Shown one piece after another: positions 12,476 to 25,313 of a stretch of 64,000 bases of DNA. The translations under genes were made by a program, and so were the position numbers. Positions within the stretch are counted from its first letter, which is position 1. Every line of letters begins with the position of its first letter. The stretch is from Unio delphinus. Taxonomy: Eukaryota; Mollusca; Bivalvia; Unionida; Unionidae. Below the pieces are notes generated by a model, which made no database searches, was not told the DNA's origin, and was given only the letters and a program-made list of their open reading frames with translations. The DNA lies in assembly GCA_029339505.1 (NCBI GenBank), contig JAQISU010000097.1, positions 5,609,001 through 5,673,000 of the forward strand, in the 5' to 3' direction.

Positions 12476-13699
12476 ACTTTAGAGTCATTCAAAGAAATGG
12501 TATAGGACGTGAGACATTACAGAATACACAAACAGGAAAAGTGAAGATAACCAGAAATATTTATTTGAGAGCTTAATATTAAGAACTAAGTGGTCTGTTT
12601 TGATTAATATGAACAACATTCCTTTTTCTCTCACTGAAATGTAAACTACATGTACTTCATCATGATTAGTTTTCTGGTGAAATTCATGTCAGCATTACTT
12701 TTCTGTACATGCAATATGATGACACGCTGTTTAAGATGAAGGTCAGATCTGTACCACCATTTTTAATTAGTACCAGCTAAACTTCATTGGATGTATTTTA
12801 GTGTCAACCCCATGCTTACAGAATATCAATGATTTTAAAGATGACCATTAAAGTGGTCATAAGAATTCTTGTAACGAAAACCCGATGTTTACCTGACCAT
12901 CCATACAAGAGGAGTAACCACGACAAGATTTTCCATACAACTGCTGTGGAAGTCGTATGCTACATAAACTTTAACACCATTTTCATTTAAGACCAAAATG
13001 ACATCAAAAGAAGTCTCTTAGTGAAAATCCTATGTTGATTTGGAAGAATATCAATAAGATTTTCATGATGTCCACTGTGGTAGCCATATTGGATGTCCAA
13101 CAAGCACCATATTCAGTTAGGACCAACTAGAATCCAACAACTAGTTTTGGGAAGTAGCAATAACTTTTGTTAAGGAATGGATGGGTGAAGGACAACATAT
13201 CATCACATGGTAATACAAAAGTATACCCATGGAGAAAATATATCAGTTTTTAAACTGAAAAAGGGGAATATTTAAACTGGACCTAATCTCTCCTCCCGAA
13301 CCCCCATCTAAATCCTCCACTGATCAGAACTCTTTACCTACATTTTACCACATACAGACAGACAAACAGACTGTCAAGTATAGATAATGTAACAACAATA
13401 CTGCACTGCAGTCATATCAATCCACATGAAATAAAGTGACAGGTAAACCTTTGATCTTGCACAGAATTAATCAAGCAGATTTCAACCTGCCCACTCTTTC
13501 TAATCATAACATGTATTTTCCACCTGAAATATGATCTCATTATATGATGTCAATCAAATATCTGAACAGGACAGGAAATTAAAGCAACAAAAAGAATGTT
13601 TCGAAACTAATTATGTTATCATTTGTCAAAGTAAATGTTTCACACAGGCAGAGCATAGTAGCTTTACCATTGATATCCAAGTATAAGATTTATGCAAAA
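12476..13699. other. Non-coding host DNA, no gene seen
   Basis: No exon-like island with splice signals was found, and no clear repeat. Confidence 0.45.
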
Positions 13700-14069
13700 A
13701 GGACATACCTGAATCTAGTCATATAATGTGAGGACAGATCAGCCACAAAAACTACAAAAAGCACAGAACAAGGTTGAGCCATATAAAGAGCTGACAGATC
13801 AGTATTACCAGAGTTATCTACCTTTAAGACAGGAACTGCAGAAAGCAGTGATGAGATTTAGTCATATGAAGATCCAGAAGAGCGTTACCGTCATTATCCA
13901 ATGTATAAGACACATAGCTACAAAAATACACAGACCAGATCTAAAGTCGCATAATGTGTGGACAGATCAATATTACCATAGTTATCCATCTATTTGAGAC
14001 AAACTTCACAAAACATAGATACAGATCTAATCATATAATGTGCTAACAGAACAGCATTATCATCATTAT

Positions 14070-14070
<1 letters not shown>
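13700..14070. repeat. Degenerate tandem repeat of roughly 100 bp
   Basis: Recurring pieces include TAGTCATATAATGTG..GACAGATCA and TATTACCA.AGTTATC. The copies are diverged. Confidence 0.55.

Positions 14071-14072
<2 letters not shown>

Positions 14073-14114
<42 letters not shown>
14073..14114. repeat. (GT)n microsatellite at a SINE tail
   Basis: About 20 GT units. On the - strand this is the CA-rich 3' tail of the adjoining SINE. Confidence 0.95.
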
Positions 14115-14116
<2 letters not shown>

Positions 14117-14413
14117 TTTAATGTAGCTCTAAGACTTTTTCAGTCATATCACTACAATGTCTTCAGTGTGGCAATTTACAATGATGTCTAGCACTGTGGC
14201 ATCATGCCACTGACATGTAGCATGATGTCCCACCAAGTCACATTAATCTGACACCAGGCTGACCAGTCCTAAACTAATCTCTTAATGCTGAGCACCAAGC
14301 GAGGCAGCTGTAAGTACCATTTTTACAAGTCTCTAGTATGACTTGGCCGGGGTTTGAACCCACAAACTCCTGAATCTGAGGCAGATGATCTAACCACTAG
14401 ACCACCGGGTCAA
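14114..14413 (-). mobile_element. tRNA-derived SINE
   Basis: On the - strand it begins with a tRNA-like head carrying an A box (GGTCTAGTGGTTAGA) and a B box (GTGGGTTCAAACCCC). A body and a conserved 3' segment follow (GATATGACTGAAAAA.. then AGCTACATTAAAA), and it ends in the dinucleotide run. The same tail occurs in the + strand copy at 35,838. A 3' end of the form GATATGRCTGAAAAA..GCNRCRTTAAA is, from my knowledge, typical of molluscan SINEs. Confidence 0.8.
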
Positions 14414-14574
14414 TGCAATTACAAGATACACACAACTGCAAAGAGCACAGACCCAGAGTTAGTCATGTGCTGAAAGATCACCAAGGACTCGGAATATCCA
14501 CTTATCCTGACTGGGTAAAAATTATCTGGTTTGAGTAAAATGTTACTATGTACTCATCCATAGTTTCCGTACAT

Positions 14575-16955
14575 GTGAAAATTCACACTGTGACTAATCT
14601 GAATGCATGTTCTAACCTTACCTGTCTAAAATACACATTGTGACTAATCTGAATGCATGTTCTAACCTTACCTGTCTAAAATACACATTGTGACTAATCT
14701 AAAAGCATGTTCTAACCTTACCTGTCTAAAATACACATTGTGACTAATCTGAACACATTGTTCTAACCTTACCTGTCTAAAATATACATTGTGACTAATC
14801 TGAACACATTTTTCTAACCTTACCTGTCTAAAATACACATTGTGACTAATCTAAATGCATGTTCTAACCTTACCTGTCTAAAATACACATTGTGACTAAT
14901 CTGAATGCATTTTCTAACCTTACCTGTCTAAAATACAGATTGTGACTAATCTAAATGCATTTTCTAACCTTACCTGTCAAAAATACACTATGTGACTAAT
15001 CTGAACACATTGTTCTAACCTTACCTGTCTAAAATATACATTGTGACTAATCTGAACACATTTTTCTAACCTTACCTGTCTTAAATACACATTGTGACTA
15101 ATCTAAATGCATGTTCTAACCTTACCTGTCTAAAATACACATTGTGACTAATCTGAATGCATTTTCTAACCTTACCTGTCTAAAATACAGATTGTGACTA
15201 ATCTAAATGCATTTTCTAACCTTACCTGTCAAAAATACACTATGTGACTAATCTGAACGCATTTTTAAAACATACAGATTGTGACTAATCTAAATGCATT
15301 TTCTAACCTTACCTGTCAAAAATACACTATGTGACTAATCTGAACGCATTTTTATAACATACAGATTGTGACTAATCTAAATGCATTTTCTAACCTTACC
15401 TGTCAAAAATACACTATGTGACTAATCTGAACACATTGTTCTAACCTTACCTGTCTAAAATATACATTGTGACTAATCTGAACACATTTTTCCAACCTTA
15501 CCTGTCTAAAATACACATTGTGACTAATCTAAATGCATGTTCTAACCTTACCTGTCTAAAATACACATTGTGACTAATCTGAATGCATTTTCTAACCTTA
15601 CCTGTCTAAAATACAGATTGTGACTAATCTAAATGCATTTTCTAACCTTACCTGTCAAAAATACACTATGTGACTAATCTGAACGCATTTTTAAAACATA
15701 CAGATTGTGACTAATCTAAATGCATTTTCTAACCTTACCTGTCAAAAATACACTATGTGACTAATCTGAACGCATTTTTATAACATACAGATTGTGACTA
15801 ATCTAAATGCATTTTCTAACCTTACCTGTCAAAAATACACTATGTGACTAATCTGAACACATTGTTCTAACCTTACCTGTCTAAAATATACATTGTGACT
15901 AATCTGAACACATTTTTCCAACCTTACCTGTCTAAAATACACATTGTGACTAATCTAAATGCATGTTCTAACCTTACCTGTCTAAAATACACATTGTGAC
16001 TAATCTGAATGCATTTTCTAACCTTACCTGTCTAAAATACAGATTGTGACTAATCTAAATGCATTTTCTAACCTTGCCTGTCAAAAATACAATATGTGAC
16101 TAATCTGAACGCATTTTTAAAACATACAGATTGTGACTAATCTAAATGCATTTTCTAACCTTACCTGTCAAAAATACACTATGTGACTAATCTGAACACA
16201 TTTTCCTAACCTTACCTGTCTAAAATACACATTGTGACTAATCTAAATGCATGTTCTAACCTTACCTGTCTAAAATACACATTGTGACTAATCTGAATGC
16301 ATTTTCTAACCTTACCTGTCTAAAATACAGATTGTGACTAATCTAAATGCATTTTCTAACCTTACCTGTCAAAAATACACTATGTGACTAATCCGAACGC
16401 ATTTTTATAACATACAGATTGTGACTAATCTAAATGCATTTTCTAACCTTACCTGTCAAAAATACACTATGTGACTAATCTGAACGCATTTTTATAACCT
16501 TACCTGTCTAAAATACACATTGTGACTAATCTGAATGCATGTTCTAACCTTACCTGTCTAAAATACACATTGTGACTAATCTAAAAGGATGTTCTAACCT
16601 TACCTGTCTAAAATATACATTGTGACTAATCTGAACACATTGTTCTAACCTTACCTGTCTAAAATTCACACTGTGACTAATCTAAAAGGATGTTCTAACC
16701 TTACCCATCTAAAATATACATTGTGACTAATCTAAAAGGATGTTCTAACCTTACCCATCTAAAATATACATTGTGACTAATCTAAAAGGATGTTCTAACC
16801 TTACCCATCTAAAATATACATTGTGACTAATCTGAATGCATGTTCTAACCTTACCTGTCTAAAATACACTATGTGACTAATCTGAACGCATTTGTATAAC
16901 CTTACCTGTCTAAAATACACATTGTGACTAATCTGAACGCATGTTCTAACCTTAC
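14575..16955. repeat. 50-bp minisatellite with higher-order structure, about 48 copies
   Basis: The basic unit is 50 bp (core GTGACTAATCTGAATGCATG then TTCTAACCTTACCTGTC). Variant units (ACGCATTTTTAAAACATACA and others) recur in the same order several times, so blocks of several units have been duplicated as a whole (compare about 14,880-15,350, 15,540-15,800 and 15,960-16,200). Confidence 0.95.
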
Positions 16956-16987
16956 CAGGTGACAAAGTCCAACAATACTTAACATTT

Positions 16988-17298
16988 GGCAGTTAATAAT
17001 AACTTGTGTCTAATCGGCAGTTAATAATAACTTGTGTCTAATCGGCAGTTAATAATAACTTGTGTCTAATCGGCAGTTAATAATAACTTGTGTCTAATCG
17101 GCAGTTAATAATAACTTGTGTCTAATCGGCAGTTAATAATAACTTGTGTCTAATCGGCAGTTAATAATAACTTGTGTCTAATCGGCAGTTAATAATAACT
17201 TGTGTCTAATCGGCAGTTAATAATAACTTGTGTCTAATCGGCAGTTAATAATAACTTGTGTCTAATCGGCAGTTAATAATAACTTGTGTCTAATCGGC
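16988..17298. repeat. 28-bp minisatellite, 11 identical copies
   Basis: Unit GGCAGTTAATAATAACTTGT plus GTCTAATC. All copies read identical, so expansion is recent. Confidence 0.98.
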
Positions 17299-17616
17299 TT
17301 GCTTGTTATCAGTCTACAATACAATATTTTGCAAAGAAATTACTTGGGGGTGGGGGTATTGTTTTTTTAACATAATGATCAATTATGAACATATTAATAT
17401 TGCAGTTTCATATTCAGTTTCCTAATGATATTTGCATTGATACGTTACAGTAATTTAGGCATTATTTTGATGAGAACAAAATTTCCATCATTTACATATT
17501 TATATATTTATGTAAAGAAGTTAAAGAGACAGAGAATGTCAAATTTTATGCGCTGTTTCTTCTTGCCAGGCAATGTTACTGCAGGTTACTGATATCTTTT
17601 AGACTGAATCTATGTT

Positions 17617-18409
17617 GAAATATTAATAAGGAAGATGCCAGCAGATGTTTCAATAAGTATGTAATTACTTTTCATAAGAAATATTGATAAGGAAGATGCC
17701 AGCAGATGTTTCAATAAGTATGTAATTACTTTTCATAAGAAATATTAATAAGGAAGATGCCAGCAGATGTTTCAATAAGTATGTAATTACTTTTCATAAG
17801 AAATATTGATAAGGAAGATGCCAGCAGATGTTTCAATAAGTATGTAATTACTTTTCATAAGAAATATTAATAAGGAAGATGCCAGCAGATGTTTCAATAA
17901 GTATGTAATTACTTTTCATAAGAAATATTGATAAGGAAGATGCCAGCAGATGTTTCAATAAGTATGTAATTACTTTTCATAAGAAATATTGATAAGGAAG
18001 ATGCCAGCAGATGTTTCAATAAGTATGTAATTACTTTTCATAAGAAATATTAATAAGGAAGATGCCAGCAGATGTTTCAATAAGTATGTAATTACTTTTC
18101 ATAAGAAATATTGATAAGGAAGATGCCAGCAGATGTTTCAATAAGTATGTAATTACTTTTCATAAGAAATATTAATAAGGAAGATGCCAGCAGATGTTTC
18201 AATAAGTATGTAATTACTTTTCATAAGAAATATTGATAAGGAAGATGCCAGCAGATGTTTCAATAAGTATGTAATTACTTTTCATAAGAAATATTGATAA
18301 GGAAGATGCCAGCAGATGTTTCAATAAGTATGTAATTACTTTCAATAAGTATGTAATTACTTTCAATAAGTATGTAATTACTTTCAATAAGTATGTAATT
18401 ACTTTTCAT
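17617..18409. repeat. 61-bp minisatellite, about 13 copies
   Basis: Units differ mainly at one site (ATTGAT or ATTAAT). The last part holds four copies of a 20-bp sub-unit (TTTCAATAAGTATGTAATTA), which shows array-end slippage. Confidence 0.97.
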
Positions 18410-18760
18410 AAGAAATATGTTCCCAACATACGAAATGGGTATTTTATGTATCTCGACCAATTCTCACAAACTTTCACACAACACATGATGCTGTAATCTA
18501 TAAAGCACAAAATGTGGAGACAACAGCTGATTGGTCAAAATCTGTTTTGGGTAATGACCCAGAAAAGTTACAGTTCTTTTGGCCAATCAGAATTTTTCCT
18601 TGTTACAGTGTCCATAGGTAGCTCTCTACAATGAAAGTTTGACCAAAATTGATAATTTAGCATAAAAGTTGGTGGTACTCAAGATTGGAATCCTTGTTTC
18701 ATATGTATGCTACTGACATACGTCTTGTGAAAAAAAATGTTTCAGTAGTTATATGCTGGC
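18410..18760. other. Non-coding host DNA, no gene seen
   Basis: Unique-looking sequence with no supported frame or splice signals. Confidence 0.45.
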
Positions 18761-18761
18761 A

Positions 18762-18935
18762 TCTTTACATGAGCATGACAATAAAGCCACACAGTCTTGA
18801 AAATACTTGTGATTTGGAGCATCTTTACATGAGCATGACAATAAAGCCACACAGACTTGAAAATACTTGTGATCTTTACATGAGCATGACAATAAAACCA
18901 CACAGACTTGAAAATACTTGTGATTTGGAGCAAGT
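18762..18935. repeat. Three copies of a roughly 50-62 bp unit
   Basis: CATCTTTACATGAGCATGAC and ACTTGAAAATACTTGTGAT recur in order. Repetitive pseudo-ORFs on both strands come from this. Confidence 0.93.
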
Positions 18936-18959
18936 GTAACAATCTCTGACCAGATGAAA

Positions 18960-19588
18960 ATCATAACATTTTGAAATTCTCATTCTCTTTATATACATAT
19001 TTAACTCATAAAGAATGGTGACAGCGCACAAAAGCAAAAATTACAACACCTAAAATATTTTTTATTTTTATTATACACACAAGAAGTCAAGGGCTATATG
19101 CACAACTGCATTCAACACTCAGTAGTAGAACCACTGTAACTGGAATTTGGTTAGAGACAATAATAATACAAGATACATTTCCTCCGCATGTAAGTGGGTC
19201 AGAGACAAGTCTGCAACTCAAACTATGTAAGATTGATAAAGGCGTACATATAAACCAAAAATATGCCCTGAGAGAATTTAAGTGTGATGGAATGGCTGCA
19301 CAGTAGCCTTTGACAGACAATACCAAACAACTTCTGTTCTCAAACAGAAATAAAATAAAGTCATTAACAGAAGTTACAGAGAGGACATCTAGCATCAACA
19401 TGTTTAATACACACAGTCAAATGAAATATAAACAAGAAAATATACATCATTCACATCCTGAATTTAACTTTGATCAAAGTTACTTCCCTTTCTTAATTTG
19501 TTTCCTCCCAAAACTTTTCCATTTTTTTCAAAAACAAAATTTCTCAAATGTATGTAGGATCATCTGGAAAAAGTAGCGTCAGTTGGGT
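18960..19588. other. Non-coding host DNA, no gene seen
   Basis: The open frames here lack protein-like composition and splice context. Confidence 0.45.
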
Positions 19589-19589
19589 A

Positions 19590-19735
19590 ACTGGAACCAG
19601 GCATACTTTTGTATTTACCCAAAGCCTTGTTTAGTAGTTGGGTAGCGAGAACCATGCATATTTTTGTATTTGCTGAAAGCCTTGTTAAGTAGTTGGGTAG
19701 CGAGAACCATGCATATTTTTGTATTTGCTCTAATC
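19590..19735. repeat. Two and a half copies of a roughly 56-bp unit
   Basis: AGTTGGGTAGCGAGAACCAT plus GCATATTTTTGTATTTGCT is repeated, with an earlier diverged copy. Confidence 0.85.
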
Positions 19736-20225
19736 CTGTTTTGCAGATGTCACACATACTTGTACAGTTTACTTTGTATGGTGCTTCATTTACTTGTACA
19801 CTTGTTAAATTAAAAAACTGACTGAACTTGGGGTTCACGATATTCACTCTTATTTAATATTTGTATTTAATCAAAACATTTCTTTTTTATAACATGATAT
19901 CTGATTCTAATATTTCAACCTTTTTTAAAATTAAAAAAAGGGTGCTCGAACAATTTTTTTTAGATAAAGGCCCAAAGCTGGTGACTAAAAAAAAAAATCA
20001 CAAGCCCTGATTTAAATTGCACATGCCCTGACTCCAATTTCCATATGCCCAAATTTCCCCCCATTTTAATATTATTAGTCACATGATGTTGCTATTGCTA
20101 AATATGAATTCAATAGGGTTTAATGGGAGTGCTGAATGTAATGCAAGTGTCATTAATGTTCATAACTAGACTAACTAGAGATGAGTGTTCTAACTTTTCT
20201 GCTGGATTCTCTAAGTCAAGTCCAA

Positions 20226-20480
20226 GTCCGAACTGTGTATCGTGTATTCTGATCACAAGATATGCTTGTCTATATAGAAAAAAATCAGCACTGTCCGAAC
20301 TGTGTCTCATGTATTCTGATCACAAGATATGCTTGTCTATATAGAAAAAAGTCAGCACTGTCCGAACTGTGTCTCATGTATTCTGATCACAAGATATGCT
20401 TGTCTATATAGAAAAAAGTCAGCACTGTCCAAACTGTGTCTCATGTATTCTGATCACAAGATATGCCTGTCTATATAGAA
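20226..20480. repeat. 67-bp repeat, nearly four copies
   Basis: TCCGAACTGTGTCTCATGTA to GTCAGCACTG, four nearly identical units. Confidence 0.95.
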
Positions 20481-20813
20481 AATTACATAACATCTGGGAC
20501 TGACCATTTCATTGGGGGCATAATACATGTCTTTTCAAGTTTATCCACCTTGGTACAGGTAATACAGCTGTAATAATTGCCTCTGTCCAGTACAGGTGGA
20601 AACACTTTCTCAACACAAATCAACTTAGCAAACACAAACAAGTGCTTATTATTGTCTTTCAATCTAATTTATGGCTAAAATCATCGTGGAAAACAAATGG
20701 TTAATTAATAGTTAATGAATAATTAGTTAATTAATAGTTAGTATCTTGAGAGTATTATGATAATAATAATTTTAAAAAAACAGAACTAATCTTAATACTA
20801 AATTTTGATTGCC

Positions 20814-21000
20814 GAATATGTTACGTACTGGTCCTATTTTGACACATATGATACACACAGGAATGATGTACGTTGATATGTTACATACTGGTCCTATTTT
20901 GACACATATGATACACACAGGAATGATGTATGTTGATATGTTACATACTGGTCCTATTTTGACACATATGATACACACAGGAATGATGTACGTTGATATA
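20814..21000. repeat. 60-bp repeat, three copies
   Basis: Core GGTCCTATTTTGACACATAT, three near-identical units. The period keeps frames open on both strands, which gives spurious ORFs. Confidence 0.95.
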
Positions 21001-21218
21001 TTATTTGCATATGTGTAAATAATTAAATGCCACCCCCATCCCCTTTATCTTGTGTGCTTCACAAAGAAAAATTCCACTATGACTGGACCAAGGCTACTAA
21101 AGGCAGCTGGACTTAGTATAGTAGAGTATAGCTCTACAGAGTATAGAAAGTATTAGGTCTAATAAATTTCCACAAACATGAAAAACTCATGGCAACACCA
21201 CTGCAAAAAGCTGGAACA

Positions 21219-22292
21219 AAAATGATCTAAATAACTACCGACCCAACTCTAACCAAATTACTAGAAAAACATGTACATGATTCTTTTCGCAACAATTTAA
21301 AGACATAGGATCTTATTGATAATAATCGGTCTGACTTTTGACAGAATCATTTGTGTGAAACTTCCCTTATATCTAGGATTTGTTACGTGCTTAGGCTCGA
21401 ATAAGCAGCAGCACAGAAAGAGTGAAAACTAACAAGCTTGTATAACTTTAACAATGATTTTATTAAGTACAATTATTTTCATAAAATAAATAAACTTACG
21501 GTTTTAGAGAATCAAATCCAACAAATATAGAATTCACAAAATAATCCACTAATAGAATTGCAAGTCCTGATAATTAAATGTTCTAATAGTTCCAGGTTCG
21601 AATCTTGACGATGTAATAATCCAAAATGGCTGACAATGTCACGTGGTACAGTTCTTGTTTTAAATCATCCAAATGAAATTATGAAACATATGTCCTTTTC
21701 CAGATAAATAGAATAATTCTTCTTTTCCAACGAATTGACACAAGTCCAGAATAATATTAACACTCAAACATAAATACACAACCAATAACTTACAGCCCAA
21801 TATTTCTACTACTAAAGTTAGCTTCTAAAACACAGCTATATATATTGTTTTTCTGAAGTAAACAAGAGGAATCATGTGAGTCTGGAAGGTCATGGAAAGA
21901 ACTACCTTCACCAAGTCACATGCTTAAAGAATGAACTAGAAGAATAAATCAGCCACTAATAAAATGCTGTCCCCGAAACCAACCAACAGAATTGAAGACT
22001 TGTTGACAATGTCTAAAGCAAGGTCAGATATTGAGGTAACCAAGCCAAGGTCAGCCTGTTTACCAGAAAAGTCCAGGTCAAGTGAATTTTCTAGAAAAAT
22101 TTCCCATTTAAATAATAATAAACCCTAAATGACAAATTTGGATTTAATAATTAAAAATAAATAAAATTAAATCCAATAACCGTAACAGATTGAATGATTA
22201 GATAAAAGAAAAATATTTTACACCATTATGGTTGATTTTCATCTTGTAGGCCCTGAAATTTTGCCATTAAAATTAACAAAACATATCTATTA
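21219..22292 (+). mobile_element. Decayed LINE reverse-transcriptase fragment, split by a solo LTR
   Basis: Broken + strand frames show the order typical of non-LTR reverse transcriptase: a D.NNYRP segment near 21,222, LTKLLEKHVHDSF near 21,250, then a QNHLCETSLISRI segment ending at about 21,380. The LTR at 21,381-22,187 interrupts it. A VDFHLVGPEILPLKL segment (compare the usual ..VDF.KAFDLVDHEILL) continues from about 22,230. Several stops and at least one frameshift are present. Family assignment (CR1/L2-like) is tentative. Confidence 0.65.
21381..22187 (-). mobile_element. Solo LTR (807 bp) with 4-bp target duplication
   Basis: Ends are TGTTACG and CGTAACA, the TG..CA form of LTRs, flanked by GATT on both sides (21,377-21,380 and 22,188-22,191). 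It is homologous in reverse orientation to the element at 34,799-35,770: shared terminal blocks such as GAAAGAGTGAAAAC, the pattern AATAATCCAC.AATA.AATT, and the start of the opposite end. On the - strand a TATATATAGC box lies about mid-element, consistent with an LTR promoter. No internal gag/pol remains. Confidence 0.75.
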
Positions 22293-22368
22293 AAAATGTG
22301 TACAAATGAGCCTCTGAATAAAGAAAAAAGGAGAGAAAAGAAGATTAAAATCAAAAGGTTTCACTTAC

Positions 22369-22537
22369 CCGTTGTTAAGACACTGTCGTGCACAGATCAC
22401 AATGTCACAATCAGAACTTGATGAACTTGTAATCGTCTCCCTTGGACCCAAATTATCATTGGAAACCACATCAATCACATGACCAACTGTATTATTGTTA
22501 CCATAGAAACATCCTTGGTACCAAGTTTCACTAGATC
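22369..22537 (-). CDS. Host exon with WSC-like cysteine pattern
   Basis: On the - strand a strong acceptor (CTTTTTTCTCGCACTTATAG) precedes 169 bp with one open frame, followed by a consensus donor (GTAAGTGA, 22,368-22,361). The peptide contains WYQGCFYGNNNT near its start and CDIVICARQCLNNG at its end. This resembles the first half of a WSC carbohydrate-binding domain (GC.. then C...C...G), which would continue in the next exon. It is likely part of a secreted or surface protein. Splice signals are seen directly, and the domain name is inference from a short stretch. Confidence 0.55.
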
Positions 22538-22615
22538 CTATAAGTGCGAGAAAAAAGTATATATACATTAAATAATGGACAGCTCGCAGTGCCTGAACAT
22601 CTCTCTGATCAGTAG

Positions 22616-22693
22616 GTCTCTACATTTCCCAGGTCAGCTTAAACCAAGCACCAGTCTCTACATTTCCCAGGTCAGCTTAAACTAAGCACCAGT
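22616..22693. repeat. Two copies of a roughly 38-bp unit
   Basis: TCTACATTTCCCAGGTCAGC plus TTAAAC.AAGCACCAGTC, twice. Confidence 0.9.
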
Positions 22694-23261
22694 CCAACAA
22701 CTAAGTTAGACATGTGAATATTTCTTCCAGTGCATTAAAATACACAAAAAAATTACAAAATGAATGTAAAACTCAAACTTCAGACTTCTAAATTCAATCA
22801 TATCATTTTACTTAGATCAATGCATTTAAATTTTCATGTCACATGATCATACCTCTTACTGGTGAACCCTCCTTGAATCTCAATGCAGATACAACCCATA
22901 GTTAGTGACCCCAAAAGTAACAATTCACCTATCATACACAACCCATAGTCAATAACCCAAAAATTAAAAATTCACCTGGCAGAGTCTGAGTCTCCTCTGA
23001 CCTTTCTCAACCCCAATTTCGATTATTTGAAATTTTTTGGGGACAAAAATATCAAAATGAAGGTGGGAAAGATCAGAGGAAACTCGAACTACTTAACTAT
23101 ATGCATAGCCTTAGATGAACTTTGTTGTGGCCCTTGGTTAATACTTGTTAAGTTCCATGTTTTCTCAGAAGAAAGCAATCAATGACCAATGGTTTAATAA
23201 ATACAGAAATCAATTAGTTCTGGTCCCTCTCACATGGTGAATAAACAGTTATGCACTCAGC

Positions 23262-24150
23262 TTTGTAAATACTCAGGCAATCATGGTAGTAATGATTGAG
23301 TAGGGTATATACTCAGGCAATCAGGGTAGTAATAATTGAATAGGGTATATGCTCAGGCAATCAGGGTAGTAATGATTGAGTAGGGTAAATACTCAGGCAA
23401 TAAGGGTAGTAATGATTGAATAGGGTATATACTCAGGCAATCAGGATAGTAATGATTGAGTAGGGTATATACTCAGGCAATCAGGGTAGTAATAATTGAG
23501 TAGGGTAAATACTCAGGCAATCAGGGTAGTAATGATTGAATAGAGTATATAGTCAGGTAATCAGGGTAGTAATGATTGAGTAGGGTAAATACTCAGGCAA
23601 TCAAGGTAGTAATAATTGAGTAGGGTAAATACTCAGGCAATCAGGGCAGTAATGATTGAGTAGGGTATATACTCAGGCAATCAGGGTAGTAATGATTGAG
23701 TAGGGTATATACACAGGCAATCAGGGTAGTAATGATTGAGTAGGGTAAATACTCAGGCAATCAGGGTAATAATGATTGAGTAGGGTATATACTCAGGCAA
23801 TCAGGGTAGTAATGATTGAGTAGGGTAAATACTCAGGCAATCAGGGTAGTAATAATTGAGTAGGGTAAATACTCAGGCAATCAGGGTAGTAATGATTGAG
23901 TAGGGTATATAATCAGGCTATCAGGGTAGTAATGATTGAGTAGGGTATATAATCAGGCTATCAGGGTAGTAATGATTGAGTAGGGTATATACTCAGGCTA
24001 TCAGGGTAGTAATAATTGAGTAGGGTATACACTCAGGCTATCAGGGTAGTAATGATTGAGTAGGGTATATACTCAGGCTATCAGGGTAGTAATGATTGAG
24101 TAGGGTAAATACTCAGGCAATCAGGGTAGTAATGATTGAGTAGGGTATAA
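23262..24150. repeat. 40-bp minisatellite, about 22 copies
   Basis: Unit ACTCAGGCAATCAGGGTAGT plus AATGATTGAGTAGGGTATAT. Variants (ATAT/AAAT, GAT/AAT) are shuffled along the array. It lies between two putative exons of the - strand gene, so it is probably intronic. Confidence 0.97.
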
Positions 24151-24981
24151 CTTATTTACTAGCAACCTTTCTGATAGAAGGAACATGCTCTTTACCTATT
24201 TCACATATTATGAAACTGGATGTGCCTTTCTCTAAGATGCTTGAGTGACAGGCTGACTATGAGTATGCCGTACATAAATGAACAAAAACATAAATGACCT
24301 CTTCTCCTCAAACTCAACCCATAACTAAGTTGTTTTCCATTGCTTGTGGAATTAAGGAAAGTCTAATTTGATTTATTTAATCATAATTACTGTCCTTTTT
24401 GGACCTGGGATGTTTGAAGCCCTTGACTACAACAAATTTTGTAGCAGATGGTTGATTCATGCCTTCTGACGGTAATAAATCCACATTGCATTTACAGTGT
24501 ACGATATGCCAATACTGTGGATGCTTAGTTTTGGCTCTGGCTGAGAACAGAAAAACGTTTGATTTACCAAGACCAAGTTTAGACTGTCAATCAGCGTAAC
24601 GCTAAACCGTAAGATGTTCAAGCAGCACTTTAAATCACTAGTCTCCTGCTATCAAGCTACTTCCACGTGTATCTGTGCATTTTTATAACCATTTCCACGT
24701 GTTTTATGATTAAAAAGCCTATTTTCTTCATTTTATCAGTACAAATTAGAACTCTTAAAACTTCAAGTAGCAAGTGATGCTTACATATGATGGTCAGTGG
24801 CTAAAAAGAATCGGACCTCTGACCACTCTTATTTCCAGACCCTAAGCCTTAATGTCAAGTTTGGTACACAAAGTTAGCATAAATAAAGTTGTCAGCGCTA
24901 TTAGTATTAAAAGTCATATCTTTGTTGCTAAAATAAAATGGCTTTAAACTTGAAGAACAGAATCAAGGAAATCCTACTTAC

Positions 24982-25027
24982 TTAAATCCTCATTACCAAT
25001 GAATTTTTCCCAACATATAAATATCCA
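24982..25027 (-). CDS. Possible 46-bp host micro-exon
   Basis: On the - strand an acceptor (ACAAAACTGCAG) precedes 46 bp and a near-perfect donor (GTAAGTAGG). The frame W-I-F-I-C-W-E-K-F-I-G-N-E-D-L ends in the phase that the exon at 22,369-22,537 needs (one base left over, two supplied). It may be the preceding exon of the same gene. It is short, so chance is a real alternative. Confidence 0.25.
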
Positions 25028-25135
25028 CTGCAGTTTTGTATACATTAGATGAGTTTAGGCAAGACACTGATTAACAGCTTATTCTTTTTAAAAAAAATTA
25101 AATAAAGAAATAAAAGTAAATAGAACCCTTTAATA

Positions 25136-25311
25136 CAGTAAAACCTGTCTTGAGAGAATACTGCTATGAGACCACCTGTTTTGAGAGACCAGAATCTCCA
25201 TGCACAGATTTATTCATTATATAGTGTTATGACCTGTTATGAGAGACCACTTGTCTTGAGAGACCATTATTTTTGGGCAGAAGGGGTGGTCTTTCAAGGC
25301 AGGTTCTACTG
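25136..25311. mobile_element. MITE with Tc1/mariner-type ends (about 176 bp)
   Basis: Left end CAGTAAAACCTGTCTTGAGA and right end the complement of CAGTAGAACCTGCCTTGAAA. Both abut TA (25,134-25,135 and 25,312-25,313). Internal GAGAGACCAC segments are repeated. It has no coding capacity. Confidence 0.8.
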
Positions 25312-25313
25312 TA

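Noticed and set aside
7232..18409. CRISPR-like arrays
   Set aside because: The units are contiguous tandem repeats without unique spacers, in a eukaryotic setting.
18685..18964. Overlapping repetitive ORFs on both strands
   Set aside because: Frames kept open by a short tandem repeat, with no protein-like features.
20772..21018. Repetitive ORFs on both strands
   Set aside because: They come from the 60-bp tandem repeat.
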